Part shown: in pieces, positions 19,468 through 28,786 of the stretch
How positions within the stretch are numbered: position 1 is the first letter of the stretch
Layout of the letters: each line of letters starts with the position of its first letter
From: Paracoccaceae bacterium
GTDB lineage: Bacteria; Pseudomonadota; Alphaproteobacteria; Rhodobacterales; Rhodobacteraceae
Direction: 5' to 3'
NCBI GenBank assembly: GCA_011389955.1
Contig: JAABTI010000003.1
Span: 1-34,973, forward strand
DNA: 34,973 nt
Position numbers and translations under genes: made by a program
The notes under the pieces: model-generated
The model's database searches: none
Seen by the model: the letters and a program-made list of their open reading frames with translations, nothing else
Told to the model about the DNA's origin: nothing

Positions 19468-19863
19468 ATGGCAAAGAACAAATTTCACGACGGCCCCGGA
19501 CCCAGCCAAAGACAGCTTCGCGTTGGCGAGCTGGTGCGGCGCGCGCTGTCTGACATCCTGATGCGTGGCGATATCCACGACACGGACCTCAACCGCCTCT
19601 CCGTCACCGTCGGCGAGGTGCGCATGTCGCCCGACCTGCGCGTCGCCACGGCCTACGTGCTGCCGCTGGGTGGCAAGGGACAGGACGAGGTGGTCAAGCT
19701 GCTGGCGCGCAACCAGGGCGAGCTGCGCCGCCTGATCGGGCGTAAACTGACCCTGAAATTCGCGCCCGAACTGCGATTTCAACTGGACGAAACATTCGAT
19801 CGGCTGGACGAGGCGCGCGAGTTGTTCGGGCGCGACGAGGTCCGGCGCGATATCGAGGAATGA
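19468..19863 (+). CDS. rbfA: 30S ribosome-binding factor A
   Basis: SQRQLRVGELVRRALSDILMRGDIHDTDLNRLSVTVGEVRMSPDLRVATAYVLP; KFAPELRFQLDETFD. Confidence 0.95.
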   Translation: MAKNKFHDGPGPSQRQLRVGELVRRALSDILMRGDIHDTDLNRLSVTVGEVRMSPDLRVATAYVLPLGGKGQDEVVKLLARNQGELRRLIGRKLTLKFAPELRFQLDETFDRLDEARELFGRDEVRRDIEE

Positions 19864-19864
19864 C

Positions 19865-20614
19865 ATGCGCGCCCCCCGCATAGCCGCTGTGCTGTTGGGG
19901 GTGCTGATGTCATGCACCGGCGCCGCCACCGCGGCCGAGTGCCGTGACGTGACCCACGCCGGACAAGGCTATACCGTGTGCCGCGCCGCCCCCGCGCAGG
20001 ACGAGCTGCGCCTGTTCCTGAATGACGACACCGGCAAGCCCTGGGGCGGTTTCCGCCGCCTCGACAGGGCGCTGCGCAGCAAGGGGCAGCGCCTGGTGTT
20101 TGCGATGAATGCGGGGATGTATCACCCCGACCGAAGCCCGGTCGGCCACTACATCGAGGACGGCCGGGAAACCATGCCCGTGATCGCCTCCGCCGGGCCG
20201 GGCAATTTCGGGATGCTGCCCAACGGAATCCTGTGCCTGCGCAGGGATCGTGCCGACGTGATGGAAACGCGGCGCTACCTGGCCACGACTCCGGGATGCG
20301 ATCACGCCACGCAATCGGGGCCGATGCTGCTGATCGACGGCGCGCTGCACCCCCGCTTCCTGCCCGACAGTACCTCGCTTTACGTGCGTAACGGCGTGGG
20401 CACCGCAGCCGACGGGCGCACCGCATGGTTTGTCATGTCCGAAAACCCGGTGACATTTTTCGAATTCGCGCAGATGTTCCGCGATGCGCTGGGCGTGCAG
20501 CAGGCGCTGTATCTCGACGGCAACGTATCGCGCTTGTTCGCTCCCGCGCTGGGCCGGGCGGATGCCGGCCTGCCGCTGGGTCCGATGGTTGGCGTGGTCG
20601 CGCCGGCCGAATAG
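19865..20614 (+). CDS. phosphodiester glycosidase family protein (DUF2233/NAGPA-like), secreted
   Basis: Signal peptide; LVFAMNAGMYHPDRSPVGHYIEDGRE, NGILCL, ATQSGPMLLIDG, ALYLDGNVSRLF. Confidence 0.85.
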   Translation: MRAPRIAAVLLGVLMSCTGAATAAECRDVTHAGQGYTVCRAAPAQDELRLFLNDDTGKPWGGFRRLDRALRSKGQRLVFAMNAGMYHPDRSPVGHYIEDGRETMPVIASAGPGNFGMLPNGILCLRRDRADVMETRRYLATTPGCDHATQSGPMLLIDGALHPRFLPDSTSLYVRNGVGTAADGRTAWFVMSENPVTFFEFAQMFRDALGVQQALYLDGNVSRLFAPALGRADAGLPLGPMVGVVAPAE

Positions 20615-20617
20615 GCG

Positions 20618-21541
20618 CTAGCCCTGTGGCGTCATGCCCGACCGCGCCCGCGCGCGGCGCAGGCCGAGTGCGTGTTCGCGCCAGATGATAAGCACCCCCG
20701 CCGCGATCACCAGCGACGCGCCGCTCAGCATCTGCGCCGTGGGCACCTCGCCGAAGATGAAATAGCCGATGGCGATGGCGAACAGCATCGAGGCATAGTC
20801 GAACGGCGCCACCACCGACGCCCCGGCAAAGCGATAGGCCGAGGTCAGGAAAATCTGCCCCAACCCGCCCAGCAGCCCGGCAAGGATCAGCAAGCCCGCC
20901 TCGGGCCCCGCCGGCATGACCCAGCCGAACGGCACCGTCAGCATCGCCAGGATCGTCGAGGTCAGCGAGAAATAGAACACCACCGCCGATGTCTGTTCGG
21001 TCTGTACCAGCTTGCGAATGTAGATCTGCGCCAGCGCCGCGCAGATCGCCCCGGTCAGCACCAGCATCGCGCCCACCGCCTCGGCGGTTTTCATGGTTTC
21101 GTCCTCCAGCAGCGTCAGCCGCGGCGCCAGCACCACCAGGACCCCGGCAAGGCCCAGCGCGACAGCCGCCATGCGAAACAGGCGCACCTGCTCGCCCAGG
21201 AACATCGCGGCGAATATCACCGTCAACAGCGGCGCGGCATACCCGATGGCGGTGACCTCGGGCAACGGCAGCAGGCCCAGCCCGGCAAACATCATTCCCA
21301 TCGCGGCGGTGCCGACGAAACCGCGCCAGAAATGCCCCATCGGCGATACCGCCTTCAGCCCTGTGCGCAGGTCGCCCCTGATCGTCAGCCACGCGATGAT
21401 GACCGGCATCGCAAAGAACGAGCGAAAGAATACCGCCTGCCCCGGCGGGACGTGATCCGAGGTGGCCTTGATCAGCGAGGCCATGGTGATGAACATCACC
21501 ACCGATGCCAGCTTCAGCGCGATGCCCTTGATCGGCTGCAT
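20618..21541 (-). CDS. EamA/DMT-family transporter
   Basis: Multiple TM segments; LKLASVVMFITMASLIKATSDHVPPGQAVFFRSFFAMPVIIAW; AMFLGEQVRLFRMAAVALGLAGVLVVLAP. Confidence 0.88.
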   Translation of the reverse strand: MQPIKGIALKLASVVMFITMASLIKATSDHVPPGQAVFFRSFFAMPVIIAWLTIRGDLRTGLKAVSPMGHFWRGFVGTAAMGMMFAGLGLLPLPEVTAIGYAAPLLTVIFAAMFLGEQVRLFRMAAVALGLAGVLVVLAPRLTLLEDETMKTAEAVGAMLVLTGAICAALAQIYIRKLVQTEQTSAVVFYFSLTSTILAMLTVPFGWVMPAGPEAGLLILAGLLGGLGQIFLTSAYRFAGASVVAPFDYASMLFAIAIGYFIFGEVPTAQMLSGASLVIAAGVLIIWREHALGLRRARARSGMTPQG

Positions 21542-21959
21542 GTGCGGTTTCCTTTCCTGTGCGCGATGCGACCATGCTGTTCCGGTCGTTCGGAAAGGTC
21601 AATCTGTGCTCGTGTTCGCCGCCGGACATGAGGCTCCCGGTACGGTGGGCCGGTGATGGTCTTGAGAGGACATTGGGCTACCGCGTTCTGCGCGCAATAG
21701 CGCCCGCAGGGCGCCGCGCATCGCCGGGCCGCCCCCCCGGCACGGCGATCTGGTTGACGCTTGCGCAATGCATTGGGGTTTTTCGGATTTGGCGGGGATA
21801 AAGTACCTCGCGCGAACGCTGGATCGCCGCACCGCGGCCCACCGATGTGCGGCCCCTTCAACCGGTCGCCCAATGTCGGCTGAAGGCCATCATGCCCCTT
21901 GATCTTGCCGCCCGCGCGCGCGAACACTCGCGACACCGCGTTTCAGCCCGGGAGGCCCC

Positions 21960-23468
21960 ATGTTCGACGACAACTACCTGATTTCGCGTCTTGCCCGCCA
22001 CGCTGCCGCCACGCCGGACGCGCCGTTCGCCCGTAGCGACGCGCAGCCCGATATCAGTTACGGCACCTTGTTCGACGGGGCGCAAAGGATGGCGGCGGCG
22101 CTGGTCGCGGTGGGGTTGTCGCCGGGTGATCGGGTTGCCGTGCAGGTCGAGAAAAGCCTGTCCGCGCTGGAGCTGTACCTCGGAACGGTGCTGGCGGGGG
22201 GCGTGTTCCTGCCGCTCAACACCGGCTACACCGCCGAGGAGGTCGCCTATTTCCTCACCGATGCGACGCCCTCGGTCGTGGTCTGCGACCCGGCCCGCGA
22301 GGGCGACATCGCCCCGCTGGCCGACGCCGCGCATCTGTTCACGCTCGACGCGGTCGGGCAGGGCACCCTGGCGCAGGCCCGCCCGGCCTCCGGCACCGCT
22401 TTTCCCGCCGTGCCGCGCGGCGCCGATGACCTGGCGGCGATCCTTTACACCTCGGGCACCACGGGGCGGTCGAAGGGCGCGATGCTGAGCCATGACAATC
22501 TGGCGTCCAACTCGGAAACCCTGGTGGATTACTGGCGCTTCACGCCGGATGACGTGCTGATCCACGCCTTGCCGATCTTTCACACCCACGGCCTGTTCGT
22601 GGCCACCAACGTGGCGCTTCTGTCCGGGGCGTCGGTGGTGTTCCTGCCCCGGTTCGATCCCGATGTCGTTCTGGACGCGATGCCAACCGCGACCGCGCTG
22701 ATGGGGGTGCCAACCTTCTACACCCGGCTGCTGGACAATCCCCGCCTGACACCGGGCCTGGCGGCGAACATGCGGGTGTTCATATCCGGTTCGGCCCCGA
22801 TGCTGCGCGACACGCATGAAAAATGGCAGGCGCGCACCGGCCACACGGTGCTGGAACGCTACGGCATGACCGAAACCAACATGAACACCTCCAACCCCTA
22901 TGACGGCGAACGCCGTGCCGGCACCGTGGGTGTGCCCCTGCCGGGTGTCGCGCTGCGGATCATGGGCGACGACGGCACGCCGGTGGACCGTGGCGAGATC
23001 GGCGTGATCGAGGTGCGCGGTCCCAACGGGTTCCGGGGCTATTGGAAAATGCCCGAAAAGACCGCCGAGGAATTGCGGCCCGACGGCTGGTTCATCACCG
23101 GCGACCAGGCCACGCAGGATGCCGACGGCTACATCACCATCGTCGGCCGCGCCAAGGACATGGTTATCACCGGCGGCTTCAACGTCTATCCCAAGGAGAT
23201 CGAGGCGCTGATCGACGATATCGCCGGCGTGCGCGAATCCGCCGTGATCGGTGTCCCCCACCCCGATTTCGGCGAGGCCGTCGTCGCCGTCATCGTGGCG
23301 GAAAATAGCGCATTGACCGAGTCGGACGTGATGGCGGAAATCGGCTCACGGCTGGCCAGGTTCAAGCAGCCGAAAACCTGTATCCTTGTTCCGGAATTGC
23401 CTAGAAATACAATGGGTAAGGTGCAAAAGAAGGCGCTGCGCGACAGCTACGGCAACCTGTTTTCCTGA
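21960..23468 (+). CDS. matB: malonyl-CoA synthetase (AMP-binding family)
   Basis: LYTSGTTGRSKGAMLSHDNL, ERYGMTETNMNTSNPYDGERRAGTVGVPLPGV, GWFITGDQA, LPRNTMGKVQKKALR. Confidence 0.85.
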   Translation: MFDDNYLISRLARHAAATPDAPFARSDAQPDISYGTLFDGAQRMAAALVAVGLSPGDRVAVQVEKSLSALELYLGTVLAGGVFLPLNTGYTAEEVAYFLTDATPSVVVCDPAREGDIAPLADAAHLFTLDAVGQGTLAQARPASGTAFPAVPRGADDLAAILYTSGTTGRSKGAMLSHDNLASNSETLVDYWRFTPDDVLIHALPIFHTHGLFVATNVALLSGASVVFLPRFDPDVVLDAMPTATALMGVPTFYTRLLDNPRLTPGLAANMRVFISGSAPMLRDTHEKWQARTGHTVLERYGMTETNMNTSNPYDGERRAGTVGVPLPGVALRIMGDDGTPVDRGEIGVIEVRGPNGFRGYWKMPEKTAEELRPDGWFITGDQATQDADGYITIVGRAKDMVITGGFNVYPKEIEALIDDIAGVRESAVIGVPHPDFGEAVVAVIVAENSALTESDVMAEIGSRLARFKQPKTCILVPELPRNTMGKVQKKALRDSYGNLFS

Positions 23469-23552
23469 CCCCGGTCCGGCCATGCGCAACCCAACGCCGA
23501 CGCACGCGCGGAATCCCGCCCGGACAATCACGATTTGCTGACCGGCGACGGC

Positions 23553-23571
23553 CTTGAACCTTTGCTTCAAG
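23553..23571 (+). promoter_or_regulatory. leader hairpin with loop complementary to the downstream Shine-Dalgarno region
   Basis: CTTGAA-CCTTTGC-TTCAAG (perfect 6-bp stem, 7-nt loop); loop is the reverse complement of GCAAAGG at 23627..23633. Confidence 0.4.
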
Positions 23572-23641
23572 CCAGTAGGTGAATGGAAGAACGCCCATTC
23601 AAGCGGGCGCATCGAGCACCAGTCAAGCAAAGGACAGGACC

Positions 23642-24232
23642 ATGACTACCAAGACCACATTCCTCTTCGCCGCAGCCACGGCAGCCACAACCGCGCTTGC
23701 CCTGCCTGCCTACGCGGGGTCCAACGAACCGGCGCAACCCGATCCTGTCGTCACGCAACCCGCCCCGGTCGTGCCTGCGGGCGTCAACTGGACCGGCGGC
23801 TATGTCGGTGGTCAGCTGGGCTACGGATCGCTCGATGTTGGCGGTGCTGACGATGGCGGCGCCATCGGCGGTGTGCACGCGGGCTATGATTACGACTTCG
23901 GCCAGTGGGTTGTCGGCGGCGCGATCGATTATGACTTCGCGGACATCACCACCGGCGGTGTCACGCTGGACAACGTCGCCCGGCTCAAGCTGCGCGGCGG
24001 CTACGACCTGGGCAACGGCGGGCTGGCTTACGCAACCGCCGGCGGCGCTCGTGCCTATACCGCCTCCAGCGGCGATGATGGCGGTTACTTCCTCGGCGCC
24101 GGCTACGAGCACATGATGACCGATAACTTCTCGGTCAGCGGCGAAGTGCTGCATCACCAGTTCGACAACTTCAACGGTGGTCCCGACGTCGACGCAAACA
24201 CGGTTCAGGTGCGCGGTTCCTTCCGCTTCTGA
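23642..24232 (+). CDS. outer membrane beta-barrel protein (paralog 1)
   Basis: Signal peptide MTTKTTFLFAAATAATTALALPAYAG; Pro-rich linker; alternating beta pattern WTGGYVGGQLGYG...; C-terminal VRGSFRF ending in Phe; start reassigned to 23642. Confidence 0.82.
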   Translation: MTTKTTFLFAAATAATTALALPAYAGSNEPAQPDPVVTQPAPVVPAGVNWTGGYVGGQLGYGSLDVGGADDGGAIGGVHAGYDYDFGQWVVGGAIDYDFADITTGGVTLDNVARLKLRGGYDLGNGGLAYATAGGARAYTASSGDDGGYFLGAGYEHMMTDNFSVSGEVLHHQFDNFNGGPDVDANTVQVRGSFRF

Positions 24233-24251
24233 TTCCGCCTGACAGCGAGAG

Positions 24252-24281
24252 ACGAGCGGGCGCCCGCGGGCGCCCGTTCGT
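24252..24281 (+). terminator. GC-rich hairpin, candidate terminator after OMP 1
   Basis: ACGAGCGGGCGCC-CGCG-GGCGCCCGTTCGT, 13-bp stem with one G-T pair; no clear T-tract. Confidence 0.55.
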
Positions 24282-24495
24282 GATTCCGACGAAGGCAATC
24301 CGGATACCTCCGCAGAAGCGAGAACAAGCGCGCAGCCAAGCGAATTCGAAACGGCCCATCGCGAAAATCCGGTCCCGGCGGCCCCTCTCCGACCATTGAT
24401 CGCCCGGGGTCTGCACTGTTACCAAGGCCGTGAAGGAACGAATGGGCGGATCTCGTCCGCGCGTGTGTGCAAATCCCGGAAAGTAGGGGGAAATC

Positions 24496-25086
24496 ATGAT
24501 CAAGATCACAACCGCCGCCACCGCTTTGGCGGTCGCCTTTGGCGCACCGGCCGTTGCCGGTTCCGCCGATCCCGCACCAATGGACCCCGTCGTGCCCGCA
24601 CCGGCCCCCGCGCCGCAGTGGCAAGGCGGCTATGCCGGTGTCGAACTCGGGTTCGGTCATGTCGATGCAAGCCCGGGAGGTAGCGACAGCGGCGTCGTCG
24701 GCGGTCTTATCGCGGGCTACGACTGGCAAAGCGGCAACACGGTCTACGGTGTCGGGTTCGACATCGACGCCACGGGAATGACCTTGCCGGGTGGTATCCT
24801 GGGTGCCGCCGATGTCGATTACGTGGCACGCCTCAAGGGGCGCGTGGGCACGGTGATGGGCAGCAGCCTGGTCTACGGAACCGCCGGCGCGACCCGGATC
24901 GGGTTGTCTCAGGCCGGTGCGTCACTGACGGATAATGGCTGGTTTGCCGGTATTGGCTATGAAACCTTCGTCGCCGAGAACACCACGGTCGGCGGCGAGT
25001 TGCTGTATCACGGCATCGACACGTTCAACGGCGGATCGGATCTTGACGCGACAACGCTGCAACTGCGCGTGGCTTATCGCTTCTGA
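24496..25086 (+). CDS. outer membrane beta-barrel protein (paralog 2)
   Basis: Signal peptide MIKITTAATALAVAFGAPAVAG; Pro-rich linker PAPMDPVVPAPAPAPQWQGGYAGVELGFGHV; C-terminal LRVAYRF; preceded by SD AGGGGG. Confidence 0.82.
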   Translation: MIKITTAATALAVAFGAPAVAGSADPAPMDPVVPAPAPAPQWQGGYAGVELGFGHVDASPGGSDSGVVGGLIAGYDWQSGNTVYGVGFDIDATGMTLPGGILGAADVDYVARLKGRVGTVMGSSLVYGTAGATRIGLSQAGASLTDNGWFAGIGYETFVAENTTVGGELLYHGIDTFNGGSDLDATTLQLRVAYRF

Positions 25087-25113
25087 ACCGGCCGGCGCCG
25101 GATCGGGATGACA

Positions 25114-25139
25114 AAGGGGGCGCCGCCGGGCGCCCCCTT
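25114..25139. terminator. GC-rich hairpin, candidate bidirectional terminator between OMP 2 and msrA
   Basis: AAGGGGGCGCC-GCCG-GGCGCCCCCTT in a convergent intergenic gap. Confidence 0.65.
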
Positions 25140-25145
25140 GTGCGT

Positions 25146-25649
25146 TCACTTCACCCGTTCCGGCAACACCCAGTCGGCGCGCGGGAAATGGCAGGTATAG
25201 CCATTGGGAAGTCGCTTCAGGTAGTCCTGATGCTCCGGCTCCGCCTCCCAGAAATCGCCGACGGGTTCCACCTCGGTCACCACCTTGCCGGGCCACAGGC
25301 CGCTGGCCTCGACATCCGCGATGGTGTCCAGCGCGACCTGTTTCTGCGCGTCGTTCACGTAATAGATCGCCGAGCGATAACTCAGCCCGACATCATTGCC
25401 CTGCCGGTTGATCGTGGTCGGATCGTGGATCTGGAAAAAGAACTCCAGCAACCTGCGATAACTCAGGCGCGCAGGGTCGAACACGATCTCGATCGCCTCG
25501 GCATGGGTGCCGTGGTTGCGATAGGTGGCGTTGGGGACATCGCCGCCGCTGTATCCGACGCGGGTGGAAATCACCCCGTCCATCTTGCGGATCAGGTCCT
25601 GCATCCCCCAGAAACAGCCCCCCGCCAGAACCGCGCGTTCCTCGCTCAT
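25146..25649 (-). CDS. msrA: peptide-methionine (S)-S-oxide reductase
   Basis: [44 protein letters not shown]. Confidence 0.96.
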   Translation of the reverse strand: MSEERAVLAGGCFWGMQDLIRKMDGVISTRVGYSGGDVPNATYRNHGTHAEAIEIVFDPARLSYRRLLEFFFQIHDPTTINRQGNDVGLSYRSAIYYVNDAQKQVALDTIADVEASGLWPGKVVTEVEPVGDFWEAEPEHQDYLKRLPNGYTCHFPRADWVLPERVK

Positions 25650-26095
25650 GTCACATCCTCCACTTGATCCAGGTAATCGCCGTATCCTTCGGCTTCCATG
25701 TCGTCACGATGCACGAAGCGCAGGCTGGCCGAGTTGATGCAATACCGCAAGCCGCCCGCCTCGCGCGGCCCGTCGGGAAAGACGTGGCCAAGATGGCTGT
25801 CGCCGTGCGCGCTGCGCACCTCGGTGCGCGCCATGCCCAGGCTGTTGTCGCCAAGTTCGCGAACATGCGCGGGCTCGATCGGCTTGGTGAAACTGGGCCA
25901 GCCACAGCCCGAGTCGTATTTCGCGCCCGAGGCGAACAGCGGCTCGCCCGACACGATATCAACATAGATGCCCGGCTCATGATTGTTGAGCAACTTGCCC
26001 GAGCCCGGGCGCTCGGTTCCGTTTTCCTGCGTGACCCGGTGCTGTTCCGGCGTCAGGGACGCCACCACATCGGGGTTCCGTTCGTATTTCGGCAT
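25646..26095 (-). CDS. msrB: peptide-methionine (R)-S-oxide reductase
   Basis: [47 protein letters not shown] overlap with msrA; start MPKYERN at 26095. Confidence 0.96.
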   Translation of the reverse strand: MPKYERNPDVVASLTPEQHRVTQENGTERPGSGKLLNNHEPGIYVDIVSGEPLFASGAKYDSGCGWPSFTKPIEPAHVRELGDNSLGMARTEVRSAHGDSHLGHVFPDGPREAGGLRYCINSASLRFVHRDDMEAEGYGDYLDQVEDVT

Positions 26096-26146
26096 CGTGA
26101 TCTTCCTTTGCATCCGTGGGTCTAACATGGGCCGCACGCGCGAAAT

Positions 26147-27181
26147 TCAACCCGCCCGCAGGCGCCCCACCGCCCAGCGCGCTGCGTCGCGCACGGTTTC
26201 GTCCTCGTCCTCGCACAGGCCCTGCGCCACCTCGCGCAGCGCCGGATCGCCGGAATTTCCGATCGCGTACAGCACGTTGCGCACGAACCTGTTGCGCCCG
26301 ATCCGCTTGATTGGGCTGCCACTGAAATGGGCGCGAAAGGCCGCGTCGTCCAGTGCCGCCAGCTCGGCCAGTCGCGGCGCCATCAAATCGTCGCGGGCAT
26401 GGTATTTCACCTCGCGTGCGCGGGCGGCAAACTTGTTCCACGGGCACACCGCCAGGCAATCGTCGCAGCCATAGATACGGTTGCCCAGAAGCGGGCGCAG
26501 GGCCTCGTCCACCGGGCCGTGATGCTCGATCGTCAGGTAGGATATGCACCGCCGCGCATCCAGTTGGTAAGGCGCGGGAAACGCGTTGGTCGGGCACACG
26601 TCCAGGCAGGCCCGGCAATTGCCACAATGGTCCGCCTCCGGCGTGTCGGTCTCGATGTTCAGCGTCGTGAACACCGATCCGAGGAAAAACCAGCTGCCCA
26701 GCCCCCGCGACACGAGGTTGGTATGCTTGCCCTGCCACCCGATGCCGGCCGCCTGGCCCAGCGGTTTTTCCGGCACCGGCGCGGTATCGACAAATACCTT
26801 CACCTCGCCGCCCGCCTCCGCGATCAGCCAGCGCGCCAACCGCTTGAGTGCCTTCTTCAGCGGATCGTGGTAGTCGCGGTTCTGCGCGTAAACGGAAATC
26901 GCCGCCCGGTCGCGTCGTTCCAGCACCTCCAGCGGGTCATGCCGCGGCGTATAGCTCTGCGCCAGCATGATTACGGTCTGCGCTTCGGGCCACAGCACTT
27001 GCGGCTGCCCCCGCCACTCGGCGCGGTCGGACAGCCATTGCATCTGCCCGTGATATCCCTTGCCCAGAAACGCCTGCAACCGTTCGGGCACCTGCGGCAC
27101 ATCACCGGGCCGGCACAGGCGGCAGGCGTCGAACCCCTCGTCAAGGGCCCGGGCCCGCAATTTGTCCTTCAGGCTGTCCAT
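26147..27181 (-). CDS. queG: epoxyqueuosine reductase
   Basis: [37 protein letters not shown] and [15 protein letters not shown] Fe-S motifs; start MDSLKDKL at 27181. Confidence 0.94.
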   Translation of the reverse strand: MDSLKDKLRARALDEGFDACRLCRPGDVPQVPERLQAFLGKGYHGQMQWLSDRAEWRGQPQVLWPEAQTVIMLAQSYTPRHDPLEVLERRDRAAISVYAQNRDYHDPLKKALKRLARWLIAEAGGEVKVFVDTAPVPEKPLGQAAGIGWQGKHTNLVSRGLGSWFFLGSVFTTLNIETDTPEADHCGNCRACLDVCPTNAFPAPYQLDARRCISYLTIEHHGPVDEALRPLLGNRIYGCDDCLAVCPWNKFAARAREVKYHARDDLMAPRLAELAALDDAAFRAHFSGSPIKRIGRNRFVRNVLYAIGNSGDPALREVAQGLCEDEDETVRDAARWAVGRLRAG

Positions 27182-27243
27182 GACGTCATCCGGCCAGAAA
27201 TACCCGGGCGCGACGCCGCGGGCCGGGGGCCATGCCCCCCTGT

Positions 27244-27909
27244 TCAGAAATCCAGGTCGGCATAATGCACCGGCGGCAGGAACCCCGGCACCTGGTCGGC
27301 CAGGATGCCGCGAAAGGCCGGGCGCGACTTGATCTTGGCATACCAGTCCTTCACCGACTCGGAGCGGTGCCAATCCACGTCGCTGATATAGTCCAGCGCG
27401 CTGATATGCGCGGCGGCGGCGAAATCGGCCAGGGTCATCACGTCGCCGGCCAGCCAACGCCGACGATCCAGAAGCTGCGCCATGTAATCCAGGTGATGCT
27501 TGATCGCGCGCGCGCCGTCCTTGACGTTGCGGCTGTCGGGAAATCCCTGCCCGGTGATCTTCTTGTTGACCCGCTCATACAGCAGCTTCGATGTCACCTC
27601 GTGGTGGAACTTGTCGTCGAACCACGCCACCAGCCGGCGCACCTCGTAGCGCGCATCGGCACCGCGCGGCATCAGTGGCGGCTCGGGATGCACCTCTTCG
27701 AGGTATTCGCAGATCGCCGCGCTTTCGGACATCGTGCGCCCGCCGATCTGCAACACCGGGATCTTGCCCGCCGGATTGCGGCGCAGGAAATCGGCATCCT
27801 TCTCCCAGTAGCGCTCTTCGACCAGCTCGCACTCGATCCGCTTTTCCGCAAGGCTCAGACGCACCTTGCGGCAAAACGGCGACAAAGGAACATGAAACAG
27901 TTTGGCCAT
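27244..27909 (-). CDS. glutathione S-transferase family protein
   Basis: [56 protein letters not shown]; start at 27909. Confidence 0.93.
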   Translation of the reverse strand: MAKLFHVPLSPFCRKVRLSLAEKRIECELVEERYWEKDADFLRRNPAGKIPVLQIGGRTMSESAAICEYLEEVHPEPPLMPRGADARYEVRRLVAWFDDKFHHEVTSKLLYERVNKKITGQGFPDSRNVKDGARAIKHHLDYMAQLLDRRRWLAGDVMTLADFAAAAHISALDYISDVDWHRSESVKDWYAKIKSRPAFRGILADQVPGFLPPVHYADLDF

Positions 27910-27970
27910 GGTCGGGTCTTGCCTTCGGTTCTGAGGGGTTGCCCCTCCATGCCCCTTTGACGGGCAGTTT

Positions 27971-28702
27971 TCAATCCTCGAAACAACCCGAGCGCCCATC
28001 GCGGCGGATGGTGGCCGCCCCGTCCAGGATCGCGGCCGCCCGTTTGCGCACCCCGGCCGAGGGCTGCGCCGCGCTGCGCTCCTGCGGCGCCGGCAGGATG
28101 GCGGCAAGGCGCGCGGCCTGTGTCGCGCTCAGCTTGCCGGCGGACACCCCGAAATAGTGTTGCGCCGCCGCTTGCACGCCGAAAACGCCCTCGTCGAATT
28201 CCGCGATGTTGAGGTAGACCTCAAGGATGCGCCGTTTGGACCATGTCAGCTCCACCAGCGGCGTTATCAGCGCCTCCAGCGCCTTGCGCAGCCAGCTACG
28301 CCCGTGCCACAGAAAGGCATTCTTGGCCACCTGCTGCGTTATGGTCGAGGCCCCCCGCTGCCGCCCATCGGCCAGCGCCGCGCGGATCGCCCCCATGTCA
28401 AAGCCCCAGTGCAGGCAGAAATTGGCGTCCTCGGCCGCCACAGCGGCACGCGGCATCTGCGGCGCTATATCCGCCCACGCGACCCAGTCATGCTTGTGTG
28501 TGTCCACGCGCGCCTTCTCGCGCAGCATGTAGGGCGTGCTCGGCGGGTTGATGACCGAATAGGACAGCACCCACAGCACCACGAAGACCGCCGCGATCAC
28601 GACCGCGCGCAGCAGATTGCGCAACACCCGCCGGCGCCACGCCCGCAGGCGATCGGCGATGCTCGCCTCGCGTTTGGTGGATTTGCGTTTGCGGCGTGCC
28701 AT
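27971..28702 (-). CDS. mtgA: monofunctional biosynthetic peptidoglycan transglycosylase
   Basis: AAEDANFCLHWGFD, GASTITQQVAKNAFLW, KRRILEVYLNIAEFDEGVFGVQAAAQHYF. Confidence 0.95.
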   Translation of the reverse strand: MARRKRKSTKREASIADRLRAWRRRVLRNLLRAVVIAAVFVVLWVLSYSVINPPSTPYMLREKARVDTHKHDWVAWADIAPQMPRAAVAAEDANFCLHWGFDMGAIRAALADGRQRGASTITQQVAKNAFLWHGRSWLRKALEALITPLVELTWSKRRILEVYLNIAEFDEGVFGVQAAAQHYFGVSAGKLSATQAARLAAILPAPQERSAAQPSAGVRKRAAAILDGAATIRRDGRSGCFED

Positions 28703-28786
28703 GCGCCACAGCTATATGCGCGCCGGTGGCCTGAGAAAACCCTTATCCTCGGATCACCCGGGCCAACCGGCGCCCACGATGCCCGC

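Noticed and set aside
4689-21541. The two EamA genes (4689..5558 and 20618..21541) as a recent duplication
   Set aside because: Same superfamily but sequences differ throughout; no evidence of recent duplication
21858-23261. 467-aa minus-strand ORF antisense to matB
   Set aside because: Shadow frame; no recognisable domain, composition typical of antisense artefact
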